From positions 1 through 64,000 of the forward strand of contig NZ_WTLB01000009.1 of assembly GCF_011378855.1 (NCBI RefSeq): DNA of 64,000 bases, in the 5' to 3' direction. The DNA is from Pseudoalteromonas sp. Z1A8 (lineage in GTDB: Bacteria > Pseudomonadota > Gammaproteobacteria > Enterobacterales > Alteromonadaceae). The position numbers were made by a program, and so were the translations under genes. The notes under the pieces are model-generated. The model was not told the origin of the DNA. It was given only the letters and a program-made list of their open reading frames with translations, and searched no databases. The stretch's first letter is position 1, and every line of letters starts with the position of its first letter. Shown here one piece after another: positions 49,891 through 58,777 of the stretch.

Positions 49891-51753
49891 ATGGCATTAT
49901 TGCAAATTGCTGAGCCGGGGCAGAGCGCGGCACCACACGAACATAAACTAGCTATTGGTATTGACCTTGGTACAACTAATTCATTGGTTGCAACAGTACA
50001 AAGTGGCGAAGCCCGCACGTTAACTGATGATCTTGGCGCGGCTATGTTACCGTCGGTTGTTCGTTATCAAGCAGGCGGTATTACTGTTGGCGCAGAGGCT
50101 GCACAAGCCGCAACGCAAGACCCTGCTAATACACTTATTTCGGTTAAGCGTTTTTTAGGTAAAACTCAGGCTGAAATAGAGAAAAGTTATGGGCAACTAC
50201 CGTATGAGTTCTGTGAGCACAATGGTGCGCTAGCAATAGAAACTGCGGCAGGTAAAATCAGTCCAATTAAAGCATCAAGCCATATTTTAGCTGCATTAAA
50301 AGCACGAGCTGAGCAAAGTTTTGGCAACCAAGAAATTTTAGGGGCTGTAATCACAGTACCAGCGTACTTTGATGACGCACAGCGCCAAAGTACTAAAGAT
50401 GCCGCAGAGCTGGCTGGTATTAACGTACTACGTTTATTAAATGAGCCAACAGCAGCAGCCGTTGCTTATGGTTTAGATTCTGGCCAAGAAGGTATTATTG
50501 CTGTTTACGATTTAGGCGGTGGTACATTTGATATATCAGTACTTAGATTACACCAAGGTGTATTTGAAGTAATGGCAACTGGCGGCGACTCAAGTCTCGG
50601 TGGTGATGACTTTGACTCACTACTTGTTGATTACTTTAAGCAGCAAACTGGTGTGTCAGCGTTGTCACCTTCAGTTTTACGTTTATTCATCAATAAAGCA
50701 AAAGCGTGTAAAGAAGCATTAAGCCAATACGCTAAAGTAAACGTGGGTCTTGAGTTTGACGATAAAAAATACACAGTAGAAGTAACACGCGAAACGTTTG
50801 ATGAAATGGCTATGCCTCTCGTTAAAAAAACACTGCGTTCGTGTCGTCGTGCTGTAAAAGATGCTGGCATAGAAAACGACGAAGTACTGCAAGTTATTAT
50901 GGTAGGCGGTTCAACCCGTATGCCACTGGTACGTAGCCAAGTACAAAGCTTTTTTGATAAAGAGCCGCTAACTTCAATCGACCCTGATCGTGTTGTAGCC
51001 CTAGGTGCTGCGCTTCAAGCCGACGTGTTAATTGGCAATAAGCCCGATTCTGACATGCTATTGCTTGATGTATTACCGTTATCGCTAGGCCTTGAAACTA
51101 TGGGTGGTTTGGTTGAAAAAATCATTCCGCGTAATACAACAATTCCGGTAGCACGCGCGCAAGAATTTACGACGTTTAAAGACGGCCAAACAGCTATGTC
51201 ATTACATGTGCTGCAAGGTGAGCGTGAGCTTGTTGATGATTGTCGATCGCTTGCTAAGTTTAGCTTAAAAGGTATTCCACCAATGGCGGCAGGTGCTGCG
51301 CATATTCGTGTAACCTTTAAAGTTGATGCTGATGGCCTATTAAGTGTTTCAGCTATGGAAAAATCAACAGGCGTACAAGCTGAAATTCAAGTTAAGCCTT
51401 CGTTTGGTTTATCTGACGACCAAGTAGCTAACATGCTAAAAGAGTCAATGAGCAACGCTAAAGGCGACATGCAAGCACGTATGCTTAAAGAGCAACAAGT
51501 AGAAGCGTTACGCGTAATAGAAGCGCTTAATGCATCACTTGCAGCCGATGCTGCATTACTTGACGATATGCAACTTGCTAACTTACGCGCTGAAATTGCA
51601 GAACTGGTAAAAGTGCGCGAAAATGCACAAGAGCCTGGCGAAATTAAAGCAGCTATCGAAAAAGTCGATAATGCGAGTAGCGACTTTGCATCGCGTAGAA
51701 TGGATGCATCAATTAAAAAGGCCCTTACAGGGCAGTCAGTAGACAACATTTAA
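49891..51753 (+). CDS. hscA: Fe-S protein chaperone HscA
   Basis: A 620-aa Hsp70 dedicated to cluster release from IscU. The ATPase domain shows [27 protein letters not shown] and [12 protein letters not shown]; the substrate domain follows with [12 protein letters not shown]. Length and N-terminal extension match HscA and not DnaK. Confidence 0.97.
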   Translation: MALLQIAEPGQSAAPHEHKLAIGIDLGTTNSLVATVQSGEARTLTDDLGAAMLPSVVRYQAGGITVGAEAAQAATQDPANTLISVKRFLGKTQAEIEKSYGQLPYEFCEHNGALAIETAAGKISPIKASSHILAALKARAEQSFGNQEILGAVITVPAYFDDAQRQSTKDAAELAGINVLRLLNEPTAAAVAYGLDSGQEGIIAVYDLGGGTFDISVLRLHQGVFEVMATGGDSSLGGDDFDSLLVDYFKQQTGVSALSPSVLRLFINKAKACKEALSQYAKVNVGLEFDDKKYTVEVTRETFDEMAMPLVKKTLRSCRRAVKDAGIENDEVLQVIMVGGSTRMPLVRSQVQSFFDKEPLTSIDPDRVVALGAALQADVLIGNKPDSDMLLLDVLPLSLGLETMGGLVEKIIPRNTTIPVARAQEFTTFKDGQTAMSLHVLQGERELVDDCRSLAKFSLKGIPPMAAGAAHIRVTFKVDADGLLSVSAMEKSTGVQAEIQVKPSFGLSDDQVANMLKESMSNAKGDMQARMLKEQQVEALRVIEALNASLAADAALLDDMQLANLRAEIAELVKVRENAQEPGEIKAAIEKVDNASSDFASRRMDASIKKALTGQSVDNI

Positions 51754-51764
51754 GAGAGATTAGA

Positions 51765-52103
51765 ATGCCACAAATTGTTTTTCTTCCACATCCTGAATTA
51801 TGTCCTGACGGCGCTGCAATTGAAGCCCCTGCAGGCCAAACAGTACTCGACGCTGCACTTAAAAATGGCATTAGTATTGCACATGCCTGCGAAAAGTCGT
51901 GTGCATGTACTACGTGTCATTTAGTGATTCGTGAAGGATTTGATTCACTACAAGAGAGTGATGAGCTAGAAGATGACATGCTAGATAAAGCATGGGGTTT
52001 AGAGCCTGAGTCACGCCTTGGTTGCCAAGCAATTATAAGAGATGAAGACCTAGTGGTTGAAATACCTAAGTACAATCTCAATATCGTTAATGAAGAGCAC
52101 TAG
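51765..52103 (+). CDS. fdx: ISC system [2Fe-2S] ferredoxin
   Basis: A 112-aa adrenodoxin-type ferredoxin that supplies electrons to cluster assembly. The four cluster cysteines are in ACEKSCACTTCHLV (with the usual CxxxxxCxxC pattern) and LGCQAII. It is the last gene; iscX, which follows fdx in E. coli, is not present here, and a terminator comes 20 bp later. Confidence 0.96.
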   Translation: MPQIVFLPHPELCPDGAAIEAPAGQTVLDAALKNGISIAHACEKSCACTTCHLVIREGFDSLQESDELEDDMLDKAWGLEPESRLGCQAIIRDEDLVVEIPKYNLNIVNEEH

Positions 52104-52122
52104 TTTTTAACGATGTATTTTT

Positions 52123-52155
52123 AAAAGCCGCTGTTTGATACAGCGGCTTTTTTGT
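52123..52155 (+). terminator. Terminator of the isc operon
   Basis: Stem AAAAGCCGCTG / CAGCGGCTTTT with a 7-base loop and a T run, 20 bp after the fdx stop. Confidence 0.92.
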
Positions 52156-52178
52156 TTCAAAAAACCATTCATAAACAT

Positions 52179-52310
52179 GTAGCAGCGACTTTATGTCGCG
52201 TTTTTTAAATCTCAAACGTTTTAAGCTAAATTTTACTAATTTTAGGTTTTATCTCAAAAATGATTACGTATTTTTCAGATTATATAAACGCGGGGTAAAC
52301 CCGCTGCTAC
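52179..52310. repeat. 132-bp palindrome-ended element (MITE-like or REP-like)
   Basis: Ends are GTAGCAGCG and CGCTGCTAC, exact inverted repeats. Each end also makes its own hairpin: GCGAC-TTTAT-GTCGC on the left and GCGGG-GTAAA-CCCGC on the right. The AT-rich core (about 52200-52289) holds no gene. It lies between the isc terminator and the aldehyde dehydrogenase gene. This design fits a non-autonomous mobile or REP-type element; no transposase is near. Confidence 0.6.
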
Positions 52311-52351
52311 GGGTTGAACCTAACCCCTAAAATTTATTTCGGAGGTGTATT

Positions 52352-53779
52352 TTGAGTAATCTTATTTTTTCTGACTCATTTATTAACGGCGAATTTTATA
52401 AAACTGATACGCGCTTTAGCGTTAACGATCCCGCGACCGAAAAAAGTATCGTAGATGTAAGTGACATAGACGAGCAAGGCGTAAATAATGCAATAACCGC
52501 CGCACAAGGTGCCTTTGTAAAACTAAAAACGGCGAATGCAACGCAGCGAAGCGAAACGTTAATGCGCTGGTATGAGCTAGTTATAAAGCACAAGCAAACA
52601 CTTGCAGAGCTAATGACTAAAGAGCAAGGCAAACCACTTAAAGAATCCCTTGGTGAAATTGATTACGGTGCAGGTTTTATCAAATGGTTTGCAGAAGAAG
52701 CCAAACGTAGTTACGGAGATGTAATTCCGCCAACAGATGACTCGCATCGTTTAACTAGCTTTAAGCAGCCTGTCGGTGTTGTAGCTGGTATTACGCCGTG
52801 GAACTTCCCTGTTGCTATGGTTACTCGTAAAGTAGCTCCAGCTTACGCTGCGGGCTGTAGCTTTATACTTAAACCTTCTGAACATACGCCACTATGCGCT
52901 ATCGCACTTGCTTATTTGGCCGATCAAGCTGGTTTTGTTAAAGGTGCATTTAATGTACTGGTTTCACAAGATGCCAAAACAGTAGGTAAAATGCTGACTG
53001 ACTCAGAAGTCGTGCGTAAGTTTACATTTACCGGCTCTACCGGTGTAGGTAAGCAGTTGCTATCTCAATGTGCAGACACAATTAAACGCACCTCGATGGA
53101 GCTTGGCGGCAATGCGCCTTTTATCATTTTTGATAATGCAGATTTAGATGAAGCTGTAGAAGGGCTAATGGCGGCTAAATTTAGAAATAGTGGGCAGGCA
53201 TGTGTTGCTGCAAACCGTATCTTTATACAGCGTAATATTCTCGACAAAGTACTGTCAAAAATCACGCCTAAGGTTGCAGCGCTAAAAGTGGCAAATGGTT
53301 TTGAAGACGATGTTGATATTGGCCCACTCATTTACCCTAAAGCCAAAGATAAAGTACAACAGTTAGTACAAGACGCACTCGATAAAGGTGCTACGTTGAT
53401 TGGCGATAATAGTGACTTAGGTGGCAGCTTTCAAAACCCATTAATAGTAAACAACGTAACGACAGAGATGGATATTTACCACGAAGAAGTATTTGGTCCA
53501 GTATTAACGGTTATTCCTTTTGATGAAGAAAGTGAAGTGCTTGCACTTGCTAACGATGTACCATTTGGTCTGGCAGCCTACTTTTACAGCCAAAATATTA
53601 AGCAAATTTACCGAATTAGTGAAGGGCTTGAATTTGGTATGGTAGGTGTAAACGAAGGTGTTATATCAAACCCAGTAGCGCCTTTCGGTGGCGTTAAACA
53701 ATCTGGTTTGGGCCGAGAAGGTGGGCATCAAGGGCTGGATGAGTACCTAGAAGAAAAATACGTTTGTATTAAAATATAA
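52352..53779 (+). CDS. gabD: Aldehyde dehydrogenase of succinate-semialdehyde dehydrogenase type
   Basis: A 475-aa NAD(P)-dependent dehydrogenase that would oxidise succinate semialdehyde to succinate in GABA breakdown. Catalytic Glu is in SMELGGNAPF and catalytic Cys in FRNSGQACVAANRIF; the Rossmann loop is FTGSTGVGK. The start is TTG 52352, well supported by GGAGG at 52341-52345 (6-base gap); the first ATG would cut off conserved sequence. No gabT or transporter is adjacent, so the substrate is inferred from sequence alone; other semialdehydes remain possible. Confidence 0.88.
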   Translation: MSNLIFSDSFINGEFYKTDTRFSVNDPATEKSIVDVSDIDEQGVNNAITAAQGAFVKLKTANATQRSETLMRWYELVIKHKQTLAELMTKEQGKPLKESLGEIDYGAGFIKWFAEEAKRSYGDVIPPTDDSHRLTSFKQPVGVVAGITPWNFPVAMVTRKVAPAYAAGCSFILKPSEHTPLCAIALAYLADQAGFVKGAFNVLVSQDAKTVGKMLTDSEVVRKFTFTGSTGVGKQLLSQCADTIKRTSMELGGNAPFIIFDNADLDEAVEGLMAAKFRNSGQACVAANRIFIQRNILDKVLSKITPKVAALKVANGFEDDVDIGPLIYPKAKDKVQQLVQDALDKGATLIGDNSDLGGSFQNPLIVNNVTTEMDIYHEEVFGPVLTVIPFDEESEVLALANDVPFGLAAYFYSQNIKQIYRISEGLEFGMVGVNEGVISNPVAPFGGVKQSGLGREGGHQGLDEYLEEKYVCIKI

Positions 53780-53796
53780 CGGCAGTTAAGTATACG

Positions 53797-53823
53797 AGCG
53801 CGAATTTACTTCGCGCTTTTTTA
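53797..53823 (+). terminator. Terminator after the aldehyde dehydrogenase gene
   Basis: Stem AGCGCGAA / TTCGCGCT with a 5-base loop and a T run, 17 bp after the stop. The stem is identical to that after tldD. Confidence 0.9.
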
Positions 53824-53850
53824 TGACGTTAATATGGCAGATATATGAAC

Positions 53851-54008
53851 TTTACCTTTTACTGTTGCTACCCAAAGCGCTAAATGCTACCTTTGGGAAC
53901 ATATTTTTTGTTAATAAAACAACATAAAAAAACAAATAAAAAGTAAAAGGATTTCTATAAGTAGAAATAACCCCGTGTGTAAATGCCACCGTAAGGTGGC
54001 ATTTTTTT
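53851..54008 (+). ncRNA. Structured intergenic region, possible small RNA
   Basis: The 53824-54067 gap holds nested inverted repeats: CCTTTTACT (53855-53863) with AGTAAAAGG (53942-53950), inside it CCCAAAG (53871-53877) with CTTTGGG (53891-53897) before a T run, then ATTTCT...AGAAAT, and finally AAATGCCACC / GGTGGCATTT (53981-54004) followed by seven Ts. The last is a strong plus-strand terminator with no plus-strand gene just before it, as the dehydrogenase already has one at 53797. A small plus-strand RNA would explain this. No promoter was identified with confidence. Confidence 0.35.
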
Positions 54009-54067
54009 GTTTGGATAGGTATAGGCTGTAATAAGCGCATTTTGAATAAAGGCATGGCTTATAGGTG

Positions 54068-55729
54068 CTAACTTATAGGTGTGTAACCGGGTAAGTTATC
54101 AAAATCTATCTCATCTAGCTGCTCTGGGTTAGCATATTCATTGATATAATTTTTATAGACTTCTGACTCAATAAAAATAGCAAAAATGTCAGGATCAAGA
54201 TGATTGTTACTGACCATGTTTCCTAAAATATTCAAGCATTCACTTACTGGTTTTGCTTTTTTGTAAGGTCTATCTACAGCTGAAAGGGCCTCAAAAATAT
54301 CAGTGATCGCCATTAACCTCGCAGGTACAGACATTTGCTCTTTAGTTAATCCGCGTGGGTAGCCAGTGCCATCTAGTTTTTCATGATGGCCCAATGCATA
54401 TTCAGCCACATTACTAAGATGTTTAGGGAACGGCAATATATCTAATATATTTTTAGTTATATCCATATGACGCTTCATTATGTCACGCTCATCTTGTGTA
54501 AGTGTGCCGCGTCGTATCATTAGGTTTTCAACTTCATTATCAGTAAGTAACGGTGTTTTTTCACCCTTTATTTTCAGTGAATACTGCTTTGATATTCTGA
54601 TTATATGAGCTTGTTCCTCTTCGCCTAAAAACTCTCCACCAACATTCACTCGTTGTAATAAAGCTCGGTCGAGCGCTAATTGTTTTAGATCTGTATCAAG
54701 TAGCCGTTCAAGTTGTAAAACTTCAATCGGCTTATTTTTTTTCATTGCAAAAATTATTTGCTGTTGATAAGAGATCTCTAAATCTCGGCTAATTATTTCA
54801 AATTTGGCATCAATAAACTCTATACGATCAAAAATGGTTTCTAACTTTGTCGATTTTTCCATGATGTGATCTGGAGTAGCAATTTTTCCACAATCATGTA
54901 GCCATCCCGCAACATTTAGCTCATGGCGATCAGCTGCACTCATTGTAAACTCTGCAAGCGGACCTTTATCTATTTTATGCACTGCATCAGCAAGCATTAA
55001 CGTTAGTGCAGGCACTCGTTTACAGTGGCCACCTGTATGAGGTGATTTTTCATCGATTGCCATAGCGATCGCTTCGGCAAAAGTTGAAAAAAGCACTTCC
55101 ATATCTTTAATTAAAGTAGAGTTCGTTAATGAAATGGCGCCTAAAGAAGCGAACGAGCGGATTAAAGTAACGAGCTCTTCACTAAAAGGGATATTTTTAT
55201 TATGTACATCTTTTACGTTTATAAGCTGGATTACACCAATAATGTCATCTTCGTGATCTTTTAAAGGTATAGTTAGCATAGACTCAGAGCGATAACCGAT
55301 GCGTTCATCCATTTTGCGTGCAGCGCTCATATCAAAAGGCAGAGCATCATACACGTCAGGAATGTTAATCACTTCTCCTGAATTAACCGAGTGGGCGACA
55401 ATCGCTGTTTCATTTGGTTTGCCATCAATAAAAAGATCAATGTTAGGAAAATCAACAGGGCTACCTAAAGTGCCACCTAAATAAAGATTTAATGACTTAT
55501 TTATTACTGTTTCAAACTTGAGTTGTTTGTTTGGGGTAATAGAGTAAATGCTGCCAGCATCAGAATTAGCTATCGACATCACAACTTGCAGTATTTCATC
55601 AAGTAACTTAGACGAGTTTTTTTCGGTTGTTAGCCTAATACTAATATCGATAAAATGTTGAAGATTTGTTTTGTCATTAATGTGCTGTCGCATATTTTTA
55701 CTACTTTTTAGTATGTTTGAAGGCACCAT
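54068..55729 (-). CDS. GAF-HD-GYP domain c-di-GMP phosphodiesterase
   Basis: A protein of about 553 aa. A GAF domain (about 25-185) is followed by an HD-GYP domain (about 210-520) with intact motifs: GWLHDCGKI (HD), then HHEKLDGTGYP and TDIFEALSAVDRPYK. Such domains hydrolyse c-di-GMP to pGpG or GMP. No membrane segment is visible, so it is cytoplasmic, with activity probably tuned by a ligand of GAF. A 30-residue block LLDTDLKQLALDRALLQ and surrounding helices sits between HD and GYP, an insertion longer than usual. The start ATG at 55729 has AAGGA 5 bases upstream and overlaps the cyclase gene by 29 bp; ATG at 55693 is the alternative. Confidence 0.88.
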   Translation of the reverse strand: MVPSNILKSSKNMRQHINDKTNLQHFIDISIRLTTEKNSSKLLDEILQVVMSIANSDAGSIYSITPNKQLKFETVINKSLNLYLGGTLGSPVDFPNIDLFIDGKPNETAIVAHSVNSGEVINIPDVYDALPFDMSAARKMDERIGYRSESMLTIPLKDHEDDIIGVIQLINVKDVHNKNIPFSEELVTLIRSFASLGAISLTNSTLIKDMEVLFSTFAEAIAMAIDEKSPHTGGHCKRVPALTLMLADAVHKIDKGPLAEFTMSAADRHELNVAGWLHDCGKIATPDHIMEKSTKLETIFDRIEFIDAKFEIISRDLEISYQQQIIFAMKKNKPIEVLQLERLLDTDLKQLALDRALLQRVNVGGEFLGEEEQAHIIRISKQYSLKIKGEKTPLLTDNEVENLMIRRGTLTQDERDIMKRHMDITKNILDILPFPKHLSNVAEYALGHHEKLDGTGYPRGLTKEQMSVPARLMAITDIFEALSAVDRPYKKAKPVSECLNILGNMVSNNHLDPDIFAIFIESEVYKNYINEYANPEQLDEIDFDNLPGYTPIS

Positions 55730-57920
55730 TCCAATCCTTAGCAAGTGTTTTTAAATCAGTGCCCTTAATACGTTCGATAAAAATGGTATAAACGTTAGAG
55801 CTAAATACGGTAGTGATTTGTAGTTCTTTAAATAAGCTAAGCGCTTGTGGCCAGTTTTTATTATAAAAAAGCGTCATGGCCTGCTGTGATTTTTTAACTT
55901 CATTTAACTGCTTTTCATCGAGCTTATCTATAAAGTCTATAGGTTCAAATAACTGTACAGTCGTTGTTTTTCCAACAACTTGCACTTTATCTATTAGACG
56001 AAATGAAATATGAGGGCATTCCTTCATCGTTTCTTCTGTAACAAGAATAACTACCCCGTAAAATTTGGTCAAGTTTTCTACTCTCGATCCTAAATTAACA
56101 GTATCACCAAGAACTGTATAGGCTTTACGATAAACCGAACCCATATCACCTACATTCATTTCACCAGTACTTATGCCTATACCAATTTTTATTGCAGGCT
56201 GGCTGTTCTCTGCAAATAACTTATTTATTTGCGTTAACCCGTTGATCATACCCATTGCGGCTTCAACACCATGGCGGGCATGGTTTTCATCTTTTAGCGG
56301 AGCATTCCAAAATGCCATCACCATGTCGCCTACGTACTTATCAATAGTTCCGTTATTATCAAATATGATTTTAGTAATAGCCGTAAGATATTCGTTTAAA
56401 TATTCACTTAGCTGGTGAGGCGACATACTTTCTGATAGCGAGGTGAAGCTACGAATGTCGGCAAACAGCACTGTCATATTTTTTCGCTCACTTTTTTGAG
56501 ATAAACTTTTACCTTGTAATATCATCTGATTTATACGTTCAGGAGGCATATATTGGTCAAACATAGATTTTATTTTTCGGCTATGTTTCATCTCAGCAAT
56601 AGAGCCAATAATAATGTAATAACCCGCTAATATTATGATGATTAAAAGAGGCATTAATAAAGGTAAACTAATTTTTTGTACTGACCATAAATAAACATTT
56701 AAAAATATAACCACACTTGTAATTATAAGAGACAAAACAATAATAAAACGTGCGCTTTTACCATGGCTAAAAAACGACAATACGCTACCAGTTAATACAA
56801 TAATGAATAGGCTTGCTCCTAACGACCAGTTAGGTTTAGATGGAAGTAGTTCTGGGTGCATTAATCCTTCAAATATATTGGCATGTACTTCTACACCGGG
56901 GTACTGCAAACCAACAGGTGTTGATCTTAAATCAGCGAGTCCAATTGCAGATGTGCCAATAAAAGCAACAGTGCCTTCTAATTCATCTGAGCCAATTCGT
57001 TGGGACAAAATATCGGTAGCAGAATAATAAGGGAAGCTATGCGCACGCCCTTTGTAAGGAATTAATACTTGCCCATATTCATCCGTTTGAATCCACTTAT
57101 CTTGAAACTTTATACCTTCGAATAAGGTTATATCATTTAATATATTGGAACGAGTTTCTATGTTTTCAGCAAGCGTATAAAGTCGAGCAACTTCCAGAGC
57201 TAAAGAAGGATAGAGCTTATCGCCAACTCGGCTTACAATAGCTGCTTTACGAATAAAGCCATCTTCATCACTATGAGCATTGATAAAACCGGTACCCGTT
57301 GTAGCATTTTGTAACTGAGAAATATTTACAATAGCGCCAGAAAACTGGTTAAGTTGTGAATTAGTATGCTCCTCGGTTGCCCATACAACACTGCTTTTGG
57401 CTAGCGGTTTTTGGCTGGTGAGCTGTTCATTCAGTAATAAAAACCCCAGAGCAGTATCATTTTTAGATAATGCGCTTGCTAGTTTTGTGTCTGCATCGAC
57501 TTGTTTTGTTATTTCAGCAAAGGGAATAGCGTACTTTTTTGATAAATCGGGTATTTCAGACATAATTTTTGCGACGGGATTTTCTTCCGGCTCAGAAAAA
57601 AATATATCGAACGCAATGACAATAACACCTGCATCGGTAAGCTTTGTAACAAGGTCGGCTATTTTTGAGCGACTCCAAGGAAAGCGACCTTGTTCTTGCA
57701 TGCTTTTTTCATCGATATCAATTATTACTACTGATTCATCAATGCGCCTAGGCGTCTCTGAAAGCGTTAGTAGCAACCGAGAGTCGTATATTATACCTTC
57801 TACACGGTTCACTAACTTTGCGAGCGACCCAGTTGAAAATAGCTCTATTGATGCAATTAATAATGTAATAACAGCGCCAATAAAAAAGTGCTTTGAAGTA
57901 ATTGGTTTTAAGGAGCTAAT
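55701..57920 (-). CDS. CHASE2-domain class III adenylate cyclase
   Basis: A membrane sensor making cAMP. From N to C: membrane helix, extracytoplasmic CHASE2 domain (about 55-330), three membrane helices (about 366-438), linker, class III cyclase domain (about 480-640) with FADIRSF and DKYVGDMVMAF (metal Asp residues and the ATP-choosing Lys) and YTVLGDTVNLGSR (Asp, Asn, Arg), then a short TPR-like tail. The first usual start codon is GTG at 57812, but that would remove the first membrane helix. The frame stays open upstream for 36 more codons that encode FFIGAVITLLIASIELF, and AAGGAG lies 8 bases before an ATT at 57920. I therefore place the start at this ATT. Confidence 0.82.
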   Translation of the reverse strand: MSSLKPITSKHFFIGAVITLLIASIELFSTGSLAKLVNRVEGIIYDSRLLLTLSETPRRIDESVVIIDIDEKSMQEQGRFPWSRSKIADLVTKLTDAGVIVIAFDIFFSEPEENPVAKIMSEIPDLSKKYAIPFAEITKQVDADTKLASALSKNDTALGFLLLNEQLTSQKPLAKSSVVWATEEHTNSQLNQFSGAIVNISQLQNATTGTGFINAHSDEDGFIRKAAIVSRVGDKLYPSLALEVARLYTLAENIETRSNILNDITLFEGIKFQDKWIQTDEYGQVLIPYKGRAHSFPYYSATDILSQRIGSDELEGTVAFIGTSAIGLADLRSTPVGLQYPGVEVHANIFEGLMHPELLPSKPNWSLGASLFIIVLTGSVLSFFSHGKSARFIIVLSLIITSVVIFLNVYLWSVQKISLPLLMPLLIIIILAGYYIIIGSIAEMKHSRKIKSMFDQYMPPERINQMILQGKSLSQKSERKNMTVLFADIRSFTSLSESMSPHQLSEYLNEYLTAITKIIFDNNGTIDKYVGDMVMAFWNAPLKDENHARHGVEAAMGMINGLTQINKLFAENSQPAIKIGIGISTGEMNVGDMGSVYRKAYTVLGDTVNLGSRVENLTKFYGVVILVTEETMKECPHISFRLIDKVQVVGKTTTVQLFEPIDFIDKLDEKQLNEVKKSQQAMTLFYNKNWPQALSLFKELQITTVFSSNVYTIFIERIKGTDLKTLAKDWNGAFKHTKK

Positions 57921-57940
57921 GAGTAACGCTCCTTGATAGA

Positions 57941-58774
57941 CTAAAAGTCAAAAACTCGTCCTTCTCGGCCGCATTCTATTTTTACCTGTTGAGCGTACTG
58001 CGTGTGTAAATATTTTTCTATAGCTAATAACTGCTTATCGGTTCTTGATGGATCGTGGCTAATAATAACCACATTTTTAATACTCGCTTTTATAGCAAGC
58101 TCAGCAACCTGATCTATAGTGCTATGCCCCCAACCATGTTTAAGAGGCAAGTCTGCATCTATAAATTGAGCATCATGGATCAGTAAATCAGCACCTTCAA
58201 TAAAATTGACCCATTCGCTAATACTTGTTTTGGCTTTTTTTTGCGGGATTAGCTCATTGTCGGTAACGTAAGCTATCTTTTTTTTGTCTGCTTTAATGCA
58301 ATAAGCAGTTCCGCCACCTGGATGATTTAGTGGCGCAGTCGAAATTGAAAAGTCATTTATAGTGAACTGCTTTTGAGAAGATAAATCAGTATTAAGCGTA
58401 ATGTTGGCAGGTAAATCTTGATAACACACCGGAAAGTACGAACCACTCATTTGCTTTAATATAGCATCTTTACTTTTTTTATCATCAACGTTACCCACAG
58501 CAATAGTTATGTCGCGGTTGGGTTGGTAAATAGGTTTAAAAAAAGGAAACCCTTGAATATGATCCCAATGGTTATGAGTTAGCAAAATATTGATAGGACT
58601 TTGTGTTTTTAGTAAACGAGTGCCGAGTTCTACAATACCGGTACCAGAATCTAAAATGAGATCTTTGCCATTATTTTGTTCAATATACACACATGAGGTG
58701 TTCCCCCCAAAAATGTGCGTATTACTTCCAGCTGAAGCCATTGAGCCTCGAACACCAAAAAATTCAACTTTCAT
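57941..58774 (-). CDS. MBL-fold metallo-hydrolase
   Basis: A 277-aa metallo-beta-lactamase-fold hydrolase. It starts MKVEFFGVRGSMASAG, has the Thr-His motif THNHWDHIQG (HxHxDH, two-metal site), a later Asp in YVTDNE and HDAQF, and a His in VIISHDPSR. This pattern fits a branch often found beside signalling proteins and sometimes related to phosphodiesterases, but substrates are not known. It lies 3 bp after the giant surface-protein gene and ends 20 bp before the cyclase start, so the three are probably co-transcribed. A cyclic nucleotide substrate is only a guess. Confidence 0.8.
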   Translation of the reverse strand: MKVEFFGVRGSMASAGSNTHIFGGNTSCVYIEQNNGKDLILDSGTGIVELGTRLLKTQSPINILLTHNHWDHIQGFPFFKPIYQPNRDITIAVGNVDDKKSKDAILKQMSGSYFPVCYQDLPANITLNTDLSSQKQFTINDFSISTAPLNHPGGGTAYCIKADKKKIAYVTDNELIPQKKAKTSISEWVNFIEGADLLIHDAQFIDADLPLKHGWGHSTIDQVAELAIKASIKNVVIISHDPSRTDKQLLAIEKYLHTQYAQQVKIECGREGRVFDF

Positions 58775-58777
58775 AAT

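Noticed and set aside
50631-51749. Minus-strand frames opposite hscA
   Set aside because: They are shadows of strongly conserved HscA coding sequence.
52104-52351. Complete insertion sequence at 52.2 kb
   Set aside because: The element is only 132 bp and holds no transposase; only a non-autonomous element is supportable.
57397-57936. Plus-strand open frame of 179 codons opposite the CHASE2 cyclase
   Set aside because: It lies wholly antisense to a conserved domain, has no ribosome site or recognisable motif, and its composition mirrors the real gene.
57941-58774. RNase Z, beta-lactamase or lactonase call for the MBL protein
   Set aside because: The motif set is common to the whole fold, and the flanking sequence does not match those subfamilies closely enough to choose.
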